Source: Piscinibacter caeni
Lineage (GTDB): Bacteria; Pseudomonadota; Gammaproteobacteria; Burkholderiales; Burkholderiaceae_C
Length of the DNA stretch: 45,389 bases
Direction of reading: 5' to 3'
Assembly: GCA_003265685.1 (NCBI GenBank)
Contig: QJOU01000080.1
Span: 1-45,389 of the forward strand
Part shown: positions 32,760 to 41,761 of the stretch, piece by piece
Numbering within the stretch: the stretch's first letter is position 1
How the letters are laid out: each line of letters begins with the position of its first letter
Position numbers and translations under genes: made by a program
The notes under the pieces: model-generated
Seen by the model: the letters and a program-made list of their open reading frames with translations, nothing else
Told to the model about the DNA's origin: nothing
The model's database searches: none

Positions 32760-34267
32760 ACACCCTGCTGCACCACGCCTTCGAACACAGCGCCGCGCGC
32801 TTGCCGGAGAAGACCGCGCTCGTGGCCGGCACGCGCCGCCTGAGTTATGCGCAGGTGCAGGCGCAGGTGCATGGCCTGTCGCGTGCCCTGGTCGAGGCCG
32901 GCGTCGCCCCCGGCGACCGTGTGCTGGTGATGCTCGAGAACACGCCCGAGTTCGCGGTCGCCGTGCATGCGGTGCTGGCGGCCGGCGCGGTGTTCGTGCC
33001 GATCAGCGCGCTGGCCAAGGCCGACAAGATCGCCTTCATCGCCAACGACACCCGCGCGACGGCGCTGGTCGCCGAGCCGGCCCTGGCACCGGCCTGGCGC
33101 AGTGCCCTGGCGCAGATGCCGACGCTGCTTGGCGTGGTGGTCGCCGGAGCTGCCGGCGCGGAGCCGCGTGAGCGGCCGTGGCCCGAGCCGGCGGCCGCCG
33201 GGCCGTCGGTCGCCCGCGCGCCGCAGGATCTGGCCGCGCTGATCTACACCTCCGGCACCACCGGGCGCCCGAAGGGCGTGATGCTCAGCCACGCCAACAT
33301 GACCAGCGCCTGGGCCATGGTGCAGGCCTACCTCGGCCTGCGCGAGGACGACGTGATCGGCCTCGCGCTGCCGCCGGCCTTCAGCTACGGCCTGTACAAC
33401 CTGCTGATGGGCCTCGGGCTCGGTGCGACGGTGGTGCAGGAACGGCAGGCGGCCTTCCCGGTCAAGCTGGCCGAGACGCTGGCGCGCGAACGCGTCACGG
33501 TGTTCCCGGGCGTGCCGACGCTCTATGCCGCGCTGCTCGACCTGCTGCCGAAGTTCGACCTGTCCGCGCTGCGCCTGCTCACCAATGCCGCCGCCGCGCT
33601 GCCCCTGCCGCACCTGCAGCGCCTGCGCGCCGCGCTGCCGCAGGCGCGGCTGTATTCGATGTACGGCCTGACCGAATGCAAGCGCGCCAGCTACCTGGAG
33701 CCGGATCAGCTAGAACAGCGGCCCGGCAGCGTGGGCCGCGGCATCCCGGGGCAGGAGCACTGGCTGGTCGACGAGCAGGGGCAGCGCCTGCCGCACGGCA
33801 GCACCGGCCAGTTGGTGATCCGCGGCCCGCACGTGATGCAGGGCTACTGGGAGCGCCCGGCGGAGACGGCCGAGCGGCTGCGGCCGGGCGATGCGCCGGG
33901 CGAGCGCCTGCTCTACACCGGCGACCTGTTCCGCAGCGACGCCGAGGGCTACCTGTACTACGTCGCGCGGCTGGACGACATCATCAAGACCCGCGGCGAG
34001 AAGGTCGCTCCGCGCGAGGTCGAGAACGTGATCTACCAGCTCGACGGCGTGACCGGCTGCGCGGTGGTCGGCGTGCCCGACGAGGCGCTCGGCCAGGCGG
34101 TCAAGGCCTTCGTGACCCTGCGCGCCGGCTGCACGCTGACCGAGCGCGAGGTCATTCGTCATTGCCTGGCGCGGCTGGAAAGCTACATGGCCCCGAAGTC
34201 GGTGGCCTTCGTCGACGAGCTTCCCCGCACCGACTCGGGCAAGATCCGCCACGCCAGCCTGCGCTGA
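32756..34267 (+). CDS. AMP-forming acyl-CoA/acyl-ACP ligase family protein
   Basis: This 503-residue ANL-superfamily enzyme activates a carboxylate as acyl-AMP and passes it to a thiol. Motifs are the P-loop YTSGTTGRPKGVMLSH, YSMYGLTECKRASYLEPDQ, LYTGDLFRSDAEGYLYY and LDDIIKTRGEKVAPREVE; the catalytic Lys region near the end reads LPRTDSGKIRHASLR. TECKR-type members occur as exosortase-A-associated ligases. The start is GTG 32756, overlapping the previous stop. With an ACP gene 28 bases downstream, loading of an acid onto that carrier is the likely job. Confidence 0.9.
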   Translation: MNTLLHHAFEHSAARLPEKTALVAGTRRLSYAQVQAQVHGLSRALVEAGVAPGDRVLVMLENTPEFAVAVHAVLAAGAVFVPISALAKADKIAFIANDTRATALVAEPALAPAWRSALAQMPTLLGVVVAGAAGAEPRERPWPEPAAAGPSVARAPQDLAALIYTSGTTGRPKGVMLSHANMTSAWAMVQAYLGLREDDVIGLALPPAFSYGLYNLLMGLGLGATVVQERQAAFPVKLAETLARERVTVFPGVPTLYAALLDLLPKFDLSALRLLTNAAAALPLPHLQRLRAALPQARLYSMYGLTECKRASYLEPDQLEQRPGSVGRGIPGQEHWLVDEQGQRLPHGSTGQLVIRGPHVMQGYWERPAETAERLRPGDAPGERLLYTGDLFRSDAEGYLYYVARLDDIIKTRGEKVAPREVENVIYQLDGVTGCAVVGVPDEALGQAVKAFVTLRAGCTLTEREVIRHCLARLESYMAPKSVAFVDELPRTDSGKIRHASLR

Positions 34268-34295
34268 CATCCCCTTCCCCTCCAGACTCCAGAAC

Positions 34296-34547
34296 ATGAG
34301 CGACATCAAGGCCGAGGTCCGGCGCTATATCGAGGACAACTTCATCATGGGTGCCACCGGCGTGGCGCTCGCCGACGGCGATTCCTTCCTCGAGCACCAC
34401 GTGCTCGATTCGACCGGCTTCCTCGAACTGATCGGCCACCTCGAGGAGACTTACGGCATCAAGGTGCTCGACGACGAGATGGTCCCGGAGAACCTGGACA
34501 GCCTCGAGAGCATCGCCGCCTACGTTTCCGGCAAGCGCAGCGCATGA
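34296..34547 (+). CDS. Acyl carrier protein (second of two)
   Basis: This 83-residue carrier has its phosphopantetheine site at S39 in VLDSTGFLELIG. It is only distantly like the ACP at 28300 and belongs to the group paired with AMP-ligases. It follows the ligase and its stop overlaps the NadE-like ATG (ATGA), tying ligase, carrier and amide synthetase together. Confidence 0.9.
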   Translation: MSDIKAEVRRYIEDNFIMGATGVALADGDSFLEHHVLDSTGFLELIGHLEETYGIKVLDDEMVPENLDSLESIAAYVSGKRSA

Positions 34548-35521
34548 ACGCCACCACGCCGCTGGGACCGCAGGTCCTGCAGTACGACGAGCTCGCCGAG
34601 GCCGACCGCATCGGCCGCTGGATGGTCGACACCCTGGCGCGCCGCCTGCACCGCCGCGGCCTGGTGGTCGCCATCTCCGGCGGCATCGACAGCTCGGTGT
34701 GCGCCGCGCTCGCGGTGCGCGCGCTCGGGCCGAACAAGGTGTTCGGCCTGCTGCTGCCCGAGCGCGACTCGAGCGACTTCAGCACCCGGCGCGGCCAGGC
34801 GCTGGCGCAGCACCTGGGCATCGCGCACGAGCTGTTCGACATCGCCCCGGCGCTCGAGGGGCTGGGCTGCTACCGGCAGCGCGACGCGGCGATCCGGCGC
34901 GTCTTCCCGGCCTACGGCGAGGGCTGGAAGAACAAGATCGTGATCGCCGGCGGCACCCAGCGCGGCATCAACTACTTCAAGCTCGTGGTCGCCGAGCCCG
35001 GCGGCACGCAGCACGAGGCGCGCCTGCCGCTGAAGGAGTACCTGCAGATCGTCGCGGCGACGAACTTCAAGCAGCGCGTGCGCAAGACGATGGACTACTT
35101 CCACGCCGACCGCCTGAACTACGCCGTGGTCGGTACGCCGAACCGGCTCGAGTACGACCAGGGCTTCTTCGTCAAGGTGGGCGACGGCGCGGCCGACCTG
35201 AAGCCGATCGCGCACCTGTACAAGACCCAGGTCTACGCGATGGCGCGTGCGCTCGGCCTGCCGGCCGACATCTGCAACGCCACGCCGACCACAGACACCT
35301 ACACGCTGCCGCAGGGGCAGGACGAGTTCTACTTCGCGCTGCCCTATGCGCAGATGGACCTGGCGCTGTGGGCGCTGAACCACGGCGTGGGCGCGGCCGA
35401 GCTCGGCGCGGCGCTGGGCATGGACGCCGCGGCCGCGCAGCGCGTCTACGACGACATCGCGGCCAAGCGGCGCGCGGCGGCGTACCTGCATGCCACAGCC
35501 GAAACGGTTCCGGAGCGCTGA
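34544..35521 (+). CDS. NAD synthetase (NadE)-family ATP-dependent amide synthetase
   Basis: This 325-residue N-type ATP-pyrophosphatase has the PP-loop VAISGGIDSS (residues 42-51) and the NadE-type segment VVGTPNRLEYDQGFFVKVGD followed by GAADLKPIAHLYKTQVYAMA. It lacks a glutaminase domain, so it would use ammonia. An insertion of about 50 residues around GEGWKNKIVIAGGTQRGINY is not typical of housekeeping NadE. Such copies recur in polysaccharide loci, where they probably amidate a pathway carboxylate or simply supply NAD. Overlap with the ACP gene supports a pathway role. A 153-base gap then separates it from the sugar module. Confidence 0.82.
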   Translation: MNATTPLGPQVLQYDELAEADRIGRWMVDTLARRLHRRGLVVAISGGIDSSVCAALAVRALGPNKVFGLLLPERDSSDFSTRRGQALAQHLGIAHELFDIAPALEGLGCYRQRDAAIRRVFPAYGEGWKNKIVIAGGTQRGINYFKLVVAEPGGTQHEARLPLKEYLQIVAATNFKQRVRKTMDYFHADRLNYAVVGTPNRLEYDQGFFVKVGDGAADLKPIAHLYKTQVYAMARALGLPADICNATPTTDTYTLPQGQDEFYFALPYAQMDLALWALNHGVGAAELGAALGMDAAAAQRVYDDIAAKRRAAAYLHATAETVPER

Positions 35522-35595
35522 CTCTGCCGCCGCGCCCCACGCAGGCGCGGGGAGCGTGCAGTTTCGCGCGATCCGACCCCTAGGCTTGAGGGTCG

Positions 35596-35614
35596 CCGGC
35601 AAGCATGCTGCCGG
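35596..35614. other. Hairpin in the gap between the acyl and sugar modules
   Basis: CCGGCA and TGCCGG arms flank a 7-base loop that is itself near-palindromic (AGCATGC). There is no U-tract. It lies in the 153-base gap (35522-35674), the largest in the cluster, and may be an operator, an attenuating structure or a weak terminator. Confidence 0.4.
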
Positions 35615-35674
35615 GTCGGAGATGACATCATTCGCCCCGTCGGAAACAACGATACCGGACTAGGAAGGCAGCAC

Positions 35675-36955
35675 GTGACAGCATCGACGGACAACCGGCC
35701 CGACGGCACCACCGCGCACGGTGCACGCGGCTTCAACTGCCGCTTCTGCGGCGCGCGACTGACCACCACCCTGGTTGACCTCGGCTCCTCGCCGCTCTGC
35801 CAGACGCACATCGCGCCCGACCAGCTCGACGCGATGGAACCCTTCTACCCGCTGCACGCCTACGTCTGCGGCGAATGCAAGCTGGTGCAACTGCAGCAGT
35901 TCGTCTCGCCCGACAGCATCTTCTCCGAGTACGCCTACTTCTCGTCCTACTCCACCAGCTGGGTCGAGCACGCGAAGCGCTACGCCCACATGATGATCGG
36001 GCGCTTCGGCCTCGGCGGCGGCAGCAAGGTGATGGAGATCGCCAGCAACGACGGCTACCTGCTGCAGCACTTCGTGGCCGCCGGGGTGCCGGTGCTGGGC
36101 ATCGAGCCCGCGGCCAACGTCGCCAAGGTCGCCATCGACAAGGGTGTGCCGACCACGGTGCGCTTCTTCGGCCGCGAGACGGCCACCGCCGTGGCCGCCG
36201 AGCACGGCCGGCCCGACGTGCTGCTGGGCAACAACGTGCTCGCCCACGTGCCGGACCTGAACGACTTCGTCGCCGGCATGAAGATCCTGCTGGCCCCGGG
36301 CGGCGTGATCACGATGGAGTTCCCGCACCTGCAGCGGCTGATGGCGGAGAACCAGTTCGACACCATCTACCACGAGCACTTCAGCTACTTCTCGTTCGTG
36401 GCCGTCGAGAAGGTGTTCGCGCACCACGGCATCACGCTCTTCGACGTCGAGGAGCTGCCCACGCACGGCGGCTCACTGCGCATCTACGGCCGCCACACCG
36501 AGAACACCGCGCTGCCGGTGGGCGAGCGGGTGACGGCGCTGCGCCAGCGCGAGATCGACGACGGCTTCCTCACGATGGAGCGCTACCGCGGCTTCGACGA
36601 GCAGGTGAAGCGCACCAAGCGCAAGCTGCTGAGCTTCCTGATCGAGGCGCGCGAGCAGGGCAAGACGGTCGCCGGCTACGGCGCGCCGGGCAAGGGGAAC
36701 ACCCTGCTCAACTACTGCGGCATCCGCACCGACCTGCTGGACTTCACCACCGACGCGAACCCCTACAAGCAGGGCAAGTACACGCCGGGCACGCGCATCC
36801 CCATCCTGCCGCCCGAGCACCTGAAGGTGGCCAAGCCGGACTACGTGCTGATCCTGCCCTGGAACCTGAAGGACGAGATCACCCGCCAGGCCGCCTACAT
36901 CGCCGAATGGGGCGGACGCTTCGTCGTGCCGATCCCCGAAGTGCGCGTGCTCTGA
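35675..36955 (+). CDS. SAM-dependent sugar C-methyltransferase (TylCIII/NovU type)
   Basis: This 426-residue protein follows the C-methyltransferase layout. It has an N-terminal zinc site (CRFCG at 22-26 and CGEC at 66-69), a Rossmann SAM domain (VMEIASNDGYLLQHF), the central HEHFSYFSFVAVEKVF segment with the catalytic His/Tyr region, and a C-terminal domain (KTVAGYGAPGKGNTLLNYCG, LPWNLKDEI). Relatives C-methylate 4-keto-deoxy nucleotide sugars at C3. The start is GTG 35675 with AGGAAGG upstream. Together with the SDR and nucleotidyltransferase that follow, it points to a branched-chain nucleotide sugar. Confidence 0.9.
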   Translation: MTASTDNRPDGTTAHGARGFNCRFCGARLTTTLVDLGSSPLCQTHIAPDQLDAMEPFYPLHAYVCGECKLVQLQQFVSPDSIFSEYAYFSSYSTSWVEHAKRYAHMMIGRFGLGGGSKVMEIASNDGYLLQHFVAAGVPVLGIEPAANVAKVAIDKGVPTTVRFFGRETATAVAAEHGRPDVLLGNNVLAHVPDLNDFVAGMKILLAPGGVITMEFPHLQRLMAENQFDTIYHEHFSYFSFVAVEKVFAHHGITLFDVEELPTHGGSLRIYGRHTENTALPVGERVTALRQREIDDGFLTMERYRGFDEQVKRTKRKLLSFLIEAREQGKTVAGYGAPGKGNTLLNYCGIRTDLLDFTTDANPYKQGKYTPGTRIPILPPEHLKVAKPDYVLILPWNLKDEITRQAAYIAEWGGRFVVPIPEVRVL

Positions 36956-36989
36956 CCACATTCCATCCACCGGAACACCAGGCAACCCC

Positions 36990-38027
36990 ATGAAGATTCT
37001 GATCACCGGTACCGAGGGCTACATCGGCGCACGCCTCGCACCGTGGCTGAAGGCCGCGGGCCACGAGGTGCGCGGCCTCGACACCGGCTTCTACCGCGAC
37101 GGCTGCCTCTACCTGGACCCGATCGGTCTGCCCAGCGGCCCTGAGACGGTCTACAAGGACCTGCGCACCGTCACGGCGGCCGATTTCGCCGGCTTCGACG
37201 CGGTGATCCACCTGGCCGAACTCTCGAACGACCCGCTCGGCCAGAACCGGCCGGAGATCACCTTCAAGATCAACCACGAGGGCTCGCTGCGCATCGCCAG
37301 GGCGGCCAAGGAAGCAGGCGTGCGCCGCTTCGTCTACGCCTCCTCGTGCAGCGTCTACGGCCTGGGCACCGGCGAGTTCCTCGACGAGACCTCGGCGGTG
37401 AACCCGCAGACGGCCTATGCGCAGTGCAAGGTCTACGTGGAGCGCGATGTCGCTCCGCTGGCGGACGATCGTTTCTCCGTCACCTTCCTGCGCAACGCCA
37501 CGGTGTATGGCCCGTCGCCGCGCATGCGCTTCGACATCGTGCTGAACGACCTCTCCGCGCTCGCCTGGATCAAGCAGAAGATCGCGATGGTCAGCGACGG
37601 CAGCCCGTGGCGACCCATCGTGCACATCGAGGACGTTTGCGAGGCGATGCGCTGTGCCGCCGAGGCGCCCGCCGATGCCATCAACGGCCAGGTGTTCAAC
37701 GTTGGCGCCACGCCGGAGAACTACCGCATCCGCGAGATTGCCGCGCTGGTGTCCAACGCCTTCCCGGGCTGCGAGGTGAGCGCCGGGCCGCCGAGCCAGG
37801 ACAACCGCAGCTACCGCGTCTCGTTCGACAAGATCGCCGCCAAGCTGCCGGGCTTCAAGGCGAAGTGGACGGCGCAGGAGGGCGCGCACGAACTGCGCCG
37901 CCTGTTCGAGCGCATCGACTTCGACCAGGCCACCTACGAGTTCCGCGCCTTCACGCGACTCAAGCAACTGAAGTACCTGCAGCGCACGAAGCAGATCGAC
38001 GACGACCTGTTCTGGAGCGCGCGTTGA
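36990..38027 (+). CDS. Extended SDR, nucleotide-sugar epimerase/dehydratase/ketoreductase
   Basis: This 345-residue extended SDR has the NAD-binding motif ITGTEGYIG, the catalytic SSCSVYG and YAQCK (Tyr-x3-Lys), and the RNATVYGPSPRMR region of sugar-nucleotide enzymes. The exact reaction (4,6-dehydration, 3- or 4-keto reduction, or epimerisation) cannot be decided. Because the cluster contains a C-methyltransferase acting on keto-sugars and no second SDR of this size, it could be the dehydratase or the final reductase. It follows the methyltransferase by 34 bases, and its stop overlaps the TTG start of the next gene. Confidence 0.87.
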   Translation: MKILITGTEGYIGARLAPWLKAAGHEVRGLDTGFYRDGCLYLDPIGLPSGPETVYKDLRTVTAADFAGFDAVIHLAELSNDPLGQNRPEITFKINHEGSLRIARAAKEAGVRRFVYASSCSVYGLGTGEFLDETSAVNPQTAYAQCKVYVERDVAPLADDRFSVTFLRNATVYGPSPRMRFDIVLNDLSALAWIKQKIAMVSDGSPWRPIVHIEDVCEAMRCAAEAPADAINGQVFNVGATPENYRIREIAALVSNAFPGCEVSAGPPSQDNRSYRVSFDKIAAKLPGFKAKWTAQEGAHELRRLFERIDFDQATYEFRAFTRLKQLKYLQRTKQIDDDLFWSAR

Positions 38028-38809
38028 AGGTCGTGCTGTTCTGCGGCGGCCTCGGCACGCGCCTGCGCGAGCACTCCGAGACCATCCCGAAGCCGCTGGT
38101 CAATGTCGGCATCCGGCCGATCGTCTGGCACCTGATGCGCTACTACGCGCACTACGGCCACAAGGACTTCATCCTGTGCCTCGGGTACCGCGGTGACCTG
38201 ATCCGCGAGTACTTCCTGAACTACAACGAGTGCATGTCCAACGACTTCGTGATGTCCGAGGGCGGCCGCAAGATCGAGCCGATCACGAGCGACATCGCGG
38301 ACTGGCGCATCACCTTCGTCGACACCGGCATGCACGCCAACCTGGGCCAGCGCCTGCTGCGCGTGCGCAAGTACCTCGAGGGCGAGGAGATGTTCCTCGC
38401 GAACTACTCCGACGGCCTGTCCGATCTGCGCCTGGACAGCTATATCGAGACCTTCCGCCAGCGCAACGTGATCGGCGGCGCGGTAGCGGTGCGCCCGTCG
38501 CAGAGCCTGCACGCGATCCGCATGGACGAGCAGGGCATGGTGCAGGGCATCGAGAGCGTGGCCGATTCCGACTACTGGATCAACGGCGGCTTCTTCTGCC
38601 TGCGCCAGGAGATCTTCGATCACCTCCAGGAGGGCGAGGAACTGGTCGAACAGCCGTTCCGCCGCCTCATCGAGAAGCGCCAGCTCTGGACACACCGCCA
38701 CCCGGGCTTCTGGGCGGCGATGGACACCTTCAAGGACAAGATCGCGCTCGATCGCATGGAAGCCCGAGGCGACTGCCCGTGGATGGTCTGGAAGGGCGCG
38801 GCGGCCTGA
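38024..38809 (+). CDS. Sugar-1-phosphate nucleotidyltransferase, glucose-1-phosphate cytidylyltransferase-like
   Basis: This 261-residue protein has the signature FCGGLGTRLREHSETIPKPL followed by VNVGIRPIVWHLMRYY, typical of RfbF-like cytidylyltransferases. The internal YSDGLSDLRL and INGGFFCL segments and C-terminal GFWAAMDTFKDKIALDRM also fit RfbF. The start is TTG 38024 inside the previous gene's stop (TTGA); this is the only start that includes the whole nucleotide-binding motif. CDP-glucose as product would match the branched-sugar theme, but other NDP-sugars are possible. Confidence 0.88.
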   Translation: MKVVLFCGGLGTRLREHSETIPKPLVNVGIRPIVWHLMRYYAHYGHKDFILCLGYRGDLIREYFLNYNECMSNDFVMSEGGRKIEPITSDIADWRITFVDTGMHANLGQRLLRVRKYLEGEEMFLANYSDGLSDLRLDSYIETFRQRNVIGGAVAVRPSQSLHAIRMDEQGMVQGIESVADSDYWINGGFFCLRQEIFDHLQEGEELVEQPFRRLIEKRQLWTHRHPGFWAAMDTFKDKIALDRMEARGDCPWMVWKGAAA

Positions 38810-38837
38810 GAATCCGCGCTTTCAGCCCCGTCTCCGC

Positions 38838-39506
38838 ATGCTCGACCTGCTTCCCCACGCCGACCCCGGCCGCCCGCTGCGCCTGCTGTGCATCGGCGCG
38901 CACAGTGACGACATCGAAATCGGCTGCGGCGGCACCCTGCTCACCTGGCTGGCCTCGGGCCGTGCGCTGGAGGTGACGTGGATGGTGCTCACCGCCAGCG
39001 GCACGCGCGAGCGCGAGGCACGCAAGAGTGCCGCCGCGCTGCTGCGCCGCGCCGCCGGCACCGACATCGCTCTGGCCAGCTTCCGCGACGGTTTCCTGCC
39101 CTCGCAGTACGAGCAGGTGAAGGCCTTCTTCGAAACGGTGCGCGGTCGCTGCGACCCAGACATCGTGCTGACGCACCGCCTCGAAGACCGCCACCAGGAC
39201 CACCGTCTCGCCGCGGAGCTGACCTGGAACACCTGGCGCAACCACCTGATCCTCGAGTACGAGATCATGAAGTACGAGGGCGACCTCGGGCACCCGAACG
39301 TCTTCGTGCCGCTCACGAGCGCGGTGGCCGAGCGCAAGAAGGCGCACCTGATGCGCCAGTTCGGCACCCAGCAGGCCAAGGGCTGGTTCGTGCCGGAAAA
39401 CTTCGACGCGCTGGCGCGGCTGCGCGGGCTCGAGTGCCGCGCGCCCTCGGGGCTGGCCGAGGCCTTCCACGCCCGCAAGCTGCGGCTCACCTTGCAGGCC
39501 GCGTGA
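38838..39506 (+). CDS. PIG-L family N-deacetylase (LmbE-like)
   Basis: This 222-residue protein has the zinc motifs of the PIG-L/LmbE family: GAHSDDIEIGCGG near the N-terminus and LEDRHQDHRLAAEL in the middle. Family enzymes remove N-acetyl groups from GlcNAc-type sugars, exposing an amine. In this locus that amine would be a natural acceptor for the acyltransferase at 26519 and the ACP-bound acyl group, which is an inference. It lies 28 bases after the nucleotidyltransferase. Confidence 0.88.
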   Translation: MLDLLPHADPGRPLRLLCIGAHSDDIEIGCGGTLLTWLASGRALEVTWMVLTASGTREREARKSAAALLRRAAGTDIALASFRDGFLPSQYEQVKAFFETVRGRCDPDIVLTHRLEDRHQDHRLAAELTWNTWRNHLILEYEIMKYEGDLGHPNVFVPLTSAVAERKKAHLMRQFGTQQAKGWFVPENFDALARLRGLECRAPSGLAEAFHARKLRLTLQAA

Positions 39507-39510
39507 GCGC

Positions 39511-40425
39511 ATGAACGCCGCCGCATCTCCCTCGCCTGCCAGCGCGCCGTTGCCGCGCGTGAGCGTGGGCATGCCGGCCTACAACGCCGGGCAGACGATC
39601 CGCGCCTCGCTCGACGCGCTGCTGGCGCAGACCCTGGGCGACTTCGAACTGATCGTCAGCGACAACGCCTCGACCGACGACACCTGGGCGATTGTCAGCG
39701 AGTACGCCGCGCGCGACCCGCGCATCGTCGCGATCCGGCAACCGAAGAACATCGGCGCCAACGGCAACTACACGGCCGTGTTCCGCCGCGCCCGGGCGCC
39801 TTACTTCAAGTGGGCGTCGTCCAATGACTGGTGCGCGCCCACCCTGCTGGCGCGTTGCGTCGAACGGCTCGACCAGGATCCGTCCGTCGTGCTGGCCGCG
39901 CCGCGCACACGACTCTTCTCCGGCAGCGTCGACCAGTTCACCGAGTACGGCCGCGACTACGCCTTCATGCAGGAGCAGCCGGTCGAGCGCTTCGTCGCCG
40001 TCGGCAAGATGCTGGCACTCAACAACATCCTCAACGGCGTGATCCGCACCGAGACGCTGGCGCACACCCGGCTGATCGAACATTACGTCGGCGCCGACGT
40101 CATCCTCATCGGCCACCTGGCGCTGCTGGGCAAACTGGCGCAGGTGGACGAGCCGCTCTTCTACCGCCGCATGGACCGCGAGACGGCGACCCGGCTGATG
40201 TCCGCCGACGCGCTGTACCGCCATCACTACCCGGTACGCACGCGCCAGGCGCTGTTCCCGGCGTGGCGGCGCTTCGGTGGATGGCTGAACGCGGTGTTCA
40301 CCTCGCGCCTGTCGATGTCCGACCGCGCCGGCGCGCTGGCCTGGACCCTGCGCAACGCCTACTGGTCCATGCCCGCCCTCGGTCGCGACCTGCTGGACGC
40401 GGCCGCCTACGTGGTGCGGCGCTGA
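39511..40425 (+). CDS. Family 2 glycosyltransferase
   Basis: This 304-residue GT-A protein begins with PRVSVGMPAYNAGQTIRASL, followed by FELIVSDNASTDDTW and KNIGANGNYTAVFRRARAPY. The metal-binding DXD position reads SSNDWCAP, slightly atypical. There is no N-terminal signal or clear transmembrane helix, so it acts at the cytoplasmic face. It is the only obvious glycosyltransferase in the window, so further ones must lie outside the locus. Donor and acceptor are unknown. Confidence 0.88.
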   Translation: MNAAASPSPASAPLPRVSVGMPAYNAGQTIRASLDALLAQTLGDFELIVSDNASTDDTWAIVSEYAARDPRIVAIRQPKNIGANGNYTAVFRRARAPYFKWASSNDWCAPTLLARCVERLDQDPSVVLAAPRTRLFSGSVDQFTEYGRDYAFMQEQPVERFVAVGKMLALNNILNGVIRTETLAHTRLIEHYVGADVILIGHLALLGKLAQVDEPLFYRRMDRETATRLMSADALYRHHYPVRTRQALFPAWRRFGGWLNAVFTSRLSMSDRAGALAWTLRNAYWSMPALGRDLLDAAAYVVRR

Positions 40426-40426
40426 A

Positions 40427-41761
40427 ATGAGTCCGCTGCAGACCATCGCCCTCGAGCCGGGGCAGATCGACGCCGCCGGCCAGCGCATGCTGGCCCTGAT
40501 GGGCGAGCTCTACCCAATCTGCCGCAGCATCACCGGCCCCGGCGTCCGCGCCACGCTGCACCGCGTCGCGCGCGAGGTGCCGCTGGCCATCGAGGAGGTG
40601 CCGACCGGCACGCCGGTGTTCGACTGGACCGTGCCGCGCGAATGGTCCATCGACGATGCCTGGCTGGAGCACGAGAGCGGCGCGCGCTTCGCCGAGTTCT
40701 CGCGCAGCAATCTGCACGTGGTGGGCTACAGCGTGCCGGTGGACACGACACTCACCCTCGAGGATCTCAGCCCGCGCCTGCACACCCTGCCCGATCACCC
40801 GGACTGGATCCCGTTCCGCAACTCCTATTACCGCGAGGACTGGGGCTTCTGCCTGAGCGCGAACGAACGCGCGCGCATGCCCGCCGGCCGCTACCGGGCA
40901 GTGATCCGCTCGCAGCTCGAGGACGGCTCGCTCACGCTGGGCCAGGTGGTAGTGCCCGGGCAAAGCGAAGAGGAGGTGCTGGTTTTCGCCCACACCTGCC
41001 ACCCCTCGCTGTGCAACGACAACCTGAGCGGCATCGTCGTCGCCACCGAGCTGGCACGGCACCTCGCCCAGTGCAGCACACGCTACACCTACCGCTTCCT
41101 GTTCGCGCCGGCGACCATCGGCTCGATCAGCTGGATGGCGACGCACTCCGCGCAGCTCGACAAGCTGCGCCACGGCCTGGTGCTGGCGATGCTGGGCGAT
41201 GCCGGCCCGTTCCACTACCAGTGCAGCCGTACCGGCCGCGCGACGATCGACCGCGCCGCCGAACTCGTGCTCCGCAGCGCGCACCGCGAGGCGCGTTGCC
41301 TCGAGTTCTCGCCCTGGGGCTTCGACGAGCGGCAATTCAACTCGCCCGGCATCCGCCGCCCCGTCGGCCGGCTCTCGCGCGCGCTCACCGGCGAGTACCC
41401 GCAGGAGCACACGTCGGCCGACGCGATGGACCTGATGTCGGCACAGGCGCTCGCCGAATCCTGGCGCACCTGCCTGCAGATCTTCGAGGTGCTCGAGCAC
41501 GACCGCTGCTGGATCAACCTCGCACCGTACGGCGAACCGCAGCTCGGCCGCCGCGGCCTCTACCGCAACGCCGGAGGCCACTACAGTGGCGTGGCCGATC
41601 GGCAGATGGGCCTGTTGTGGGTGCTGAACCAGTCCGACGGCGAGACCTCGCTGCTGGACATAGCCGAGCGCTCGCGGCTCGACTTCGGCCTGCTCGCCCA
41701 GTGCGCGCAGGACCTGGCCGCCGCAGGCCTCCTCTCGCCCCGCCCGGATTCTTCCCGATGA
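40427..41761 (+). CDS. DUF4910/DUF2172 aminopeptidase-like protein
   Basis: This 444-residue protein of the M28-like DUF4910 family has a conserved ELYPICRSITGPGVRATL start, then VFDWTVPREWSIDDAWL and the zinc-site stretch VFAHTCHPSLCNDNLSG. Later are LEFSPWGFDERQFNSPGIR and a C-terminal winged-helix-like region. Homologues are repeatedly found in bacterial glycan loci, where their substrate is unknown; peptidase activity on a sugar-linked amide is possible but unproved. It is one base from the GT gene and its stop overlaps the flippase ATG. Confidence 0.82.
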   Translation: MSPLQTIALEPGQIDAAGQRMLALMGELYPICRSITGPGVRATLHRVAREVPLAIEEVPTGTPVFDWTVPREWSIDDAWLEHESGARFAEFSRSNLHVVGYSVPVDTTLTLEDLSPRLHTLPDHPDWIPFRNSYYREDWGFCLSANERARMPAGRYRAVIRSQLEDGSLTLGQVVVPGQSEEEVLVFAHTCHPSLCNDNLSGIVVATELARHLAQCSTRYTYRFLFAPATIGSISWMATHSAQLDKLRHGLVLAMLGDAGPFHYQCSRTGRATIDRAAELVLRSAHREARCLEFSPWGFDERQFNSPGIRRPVGRLSRALTGEYPQEHTSADAMDLMSAQALAESWRTCLQIFEVLEHDRCWINLAPYGEPQLGRRGLYRNAGGHYSGVADRQMGLLWVLNQSDGETSLLDIAERSRLDFGLLAQCAQDLAAAGLLSPRPDSSR

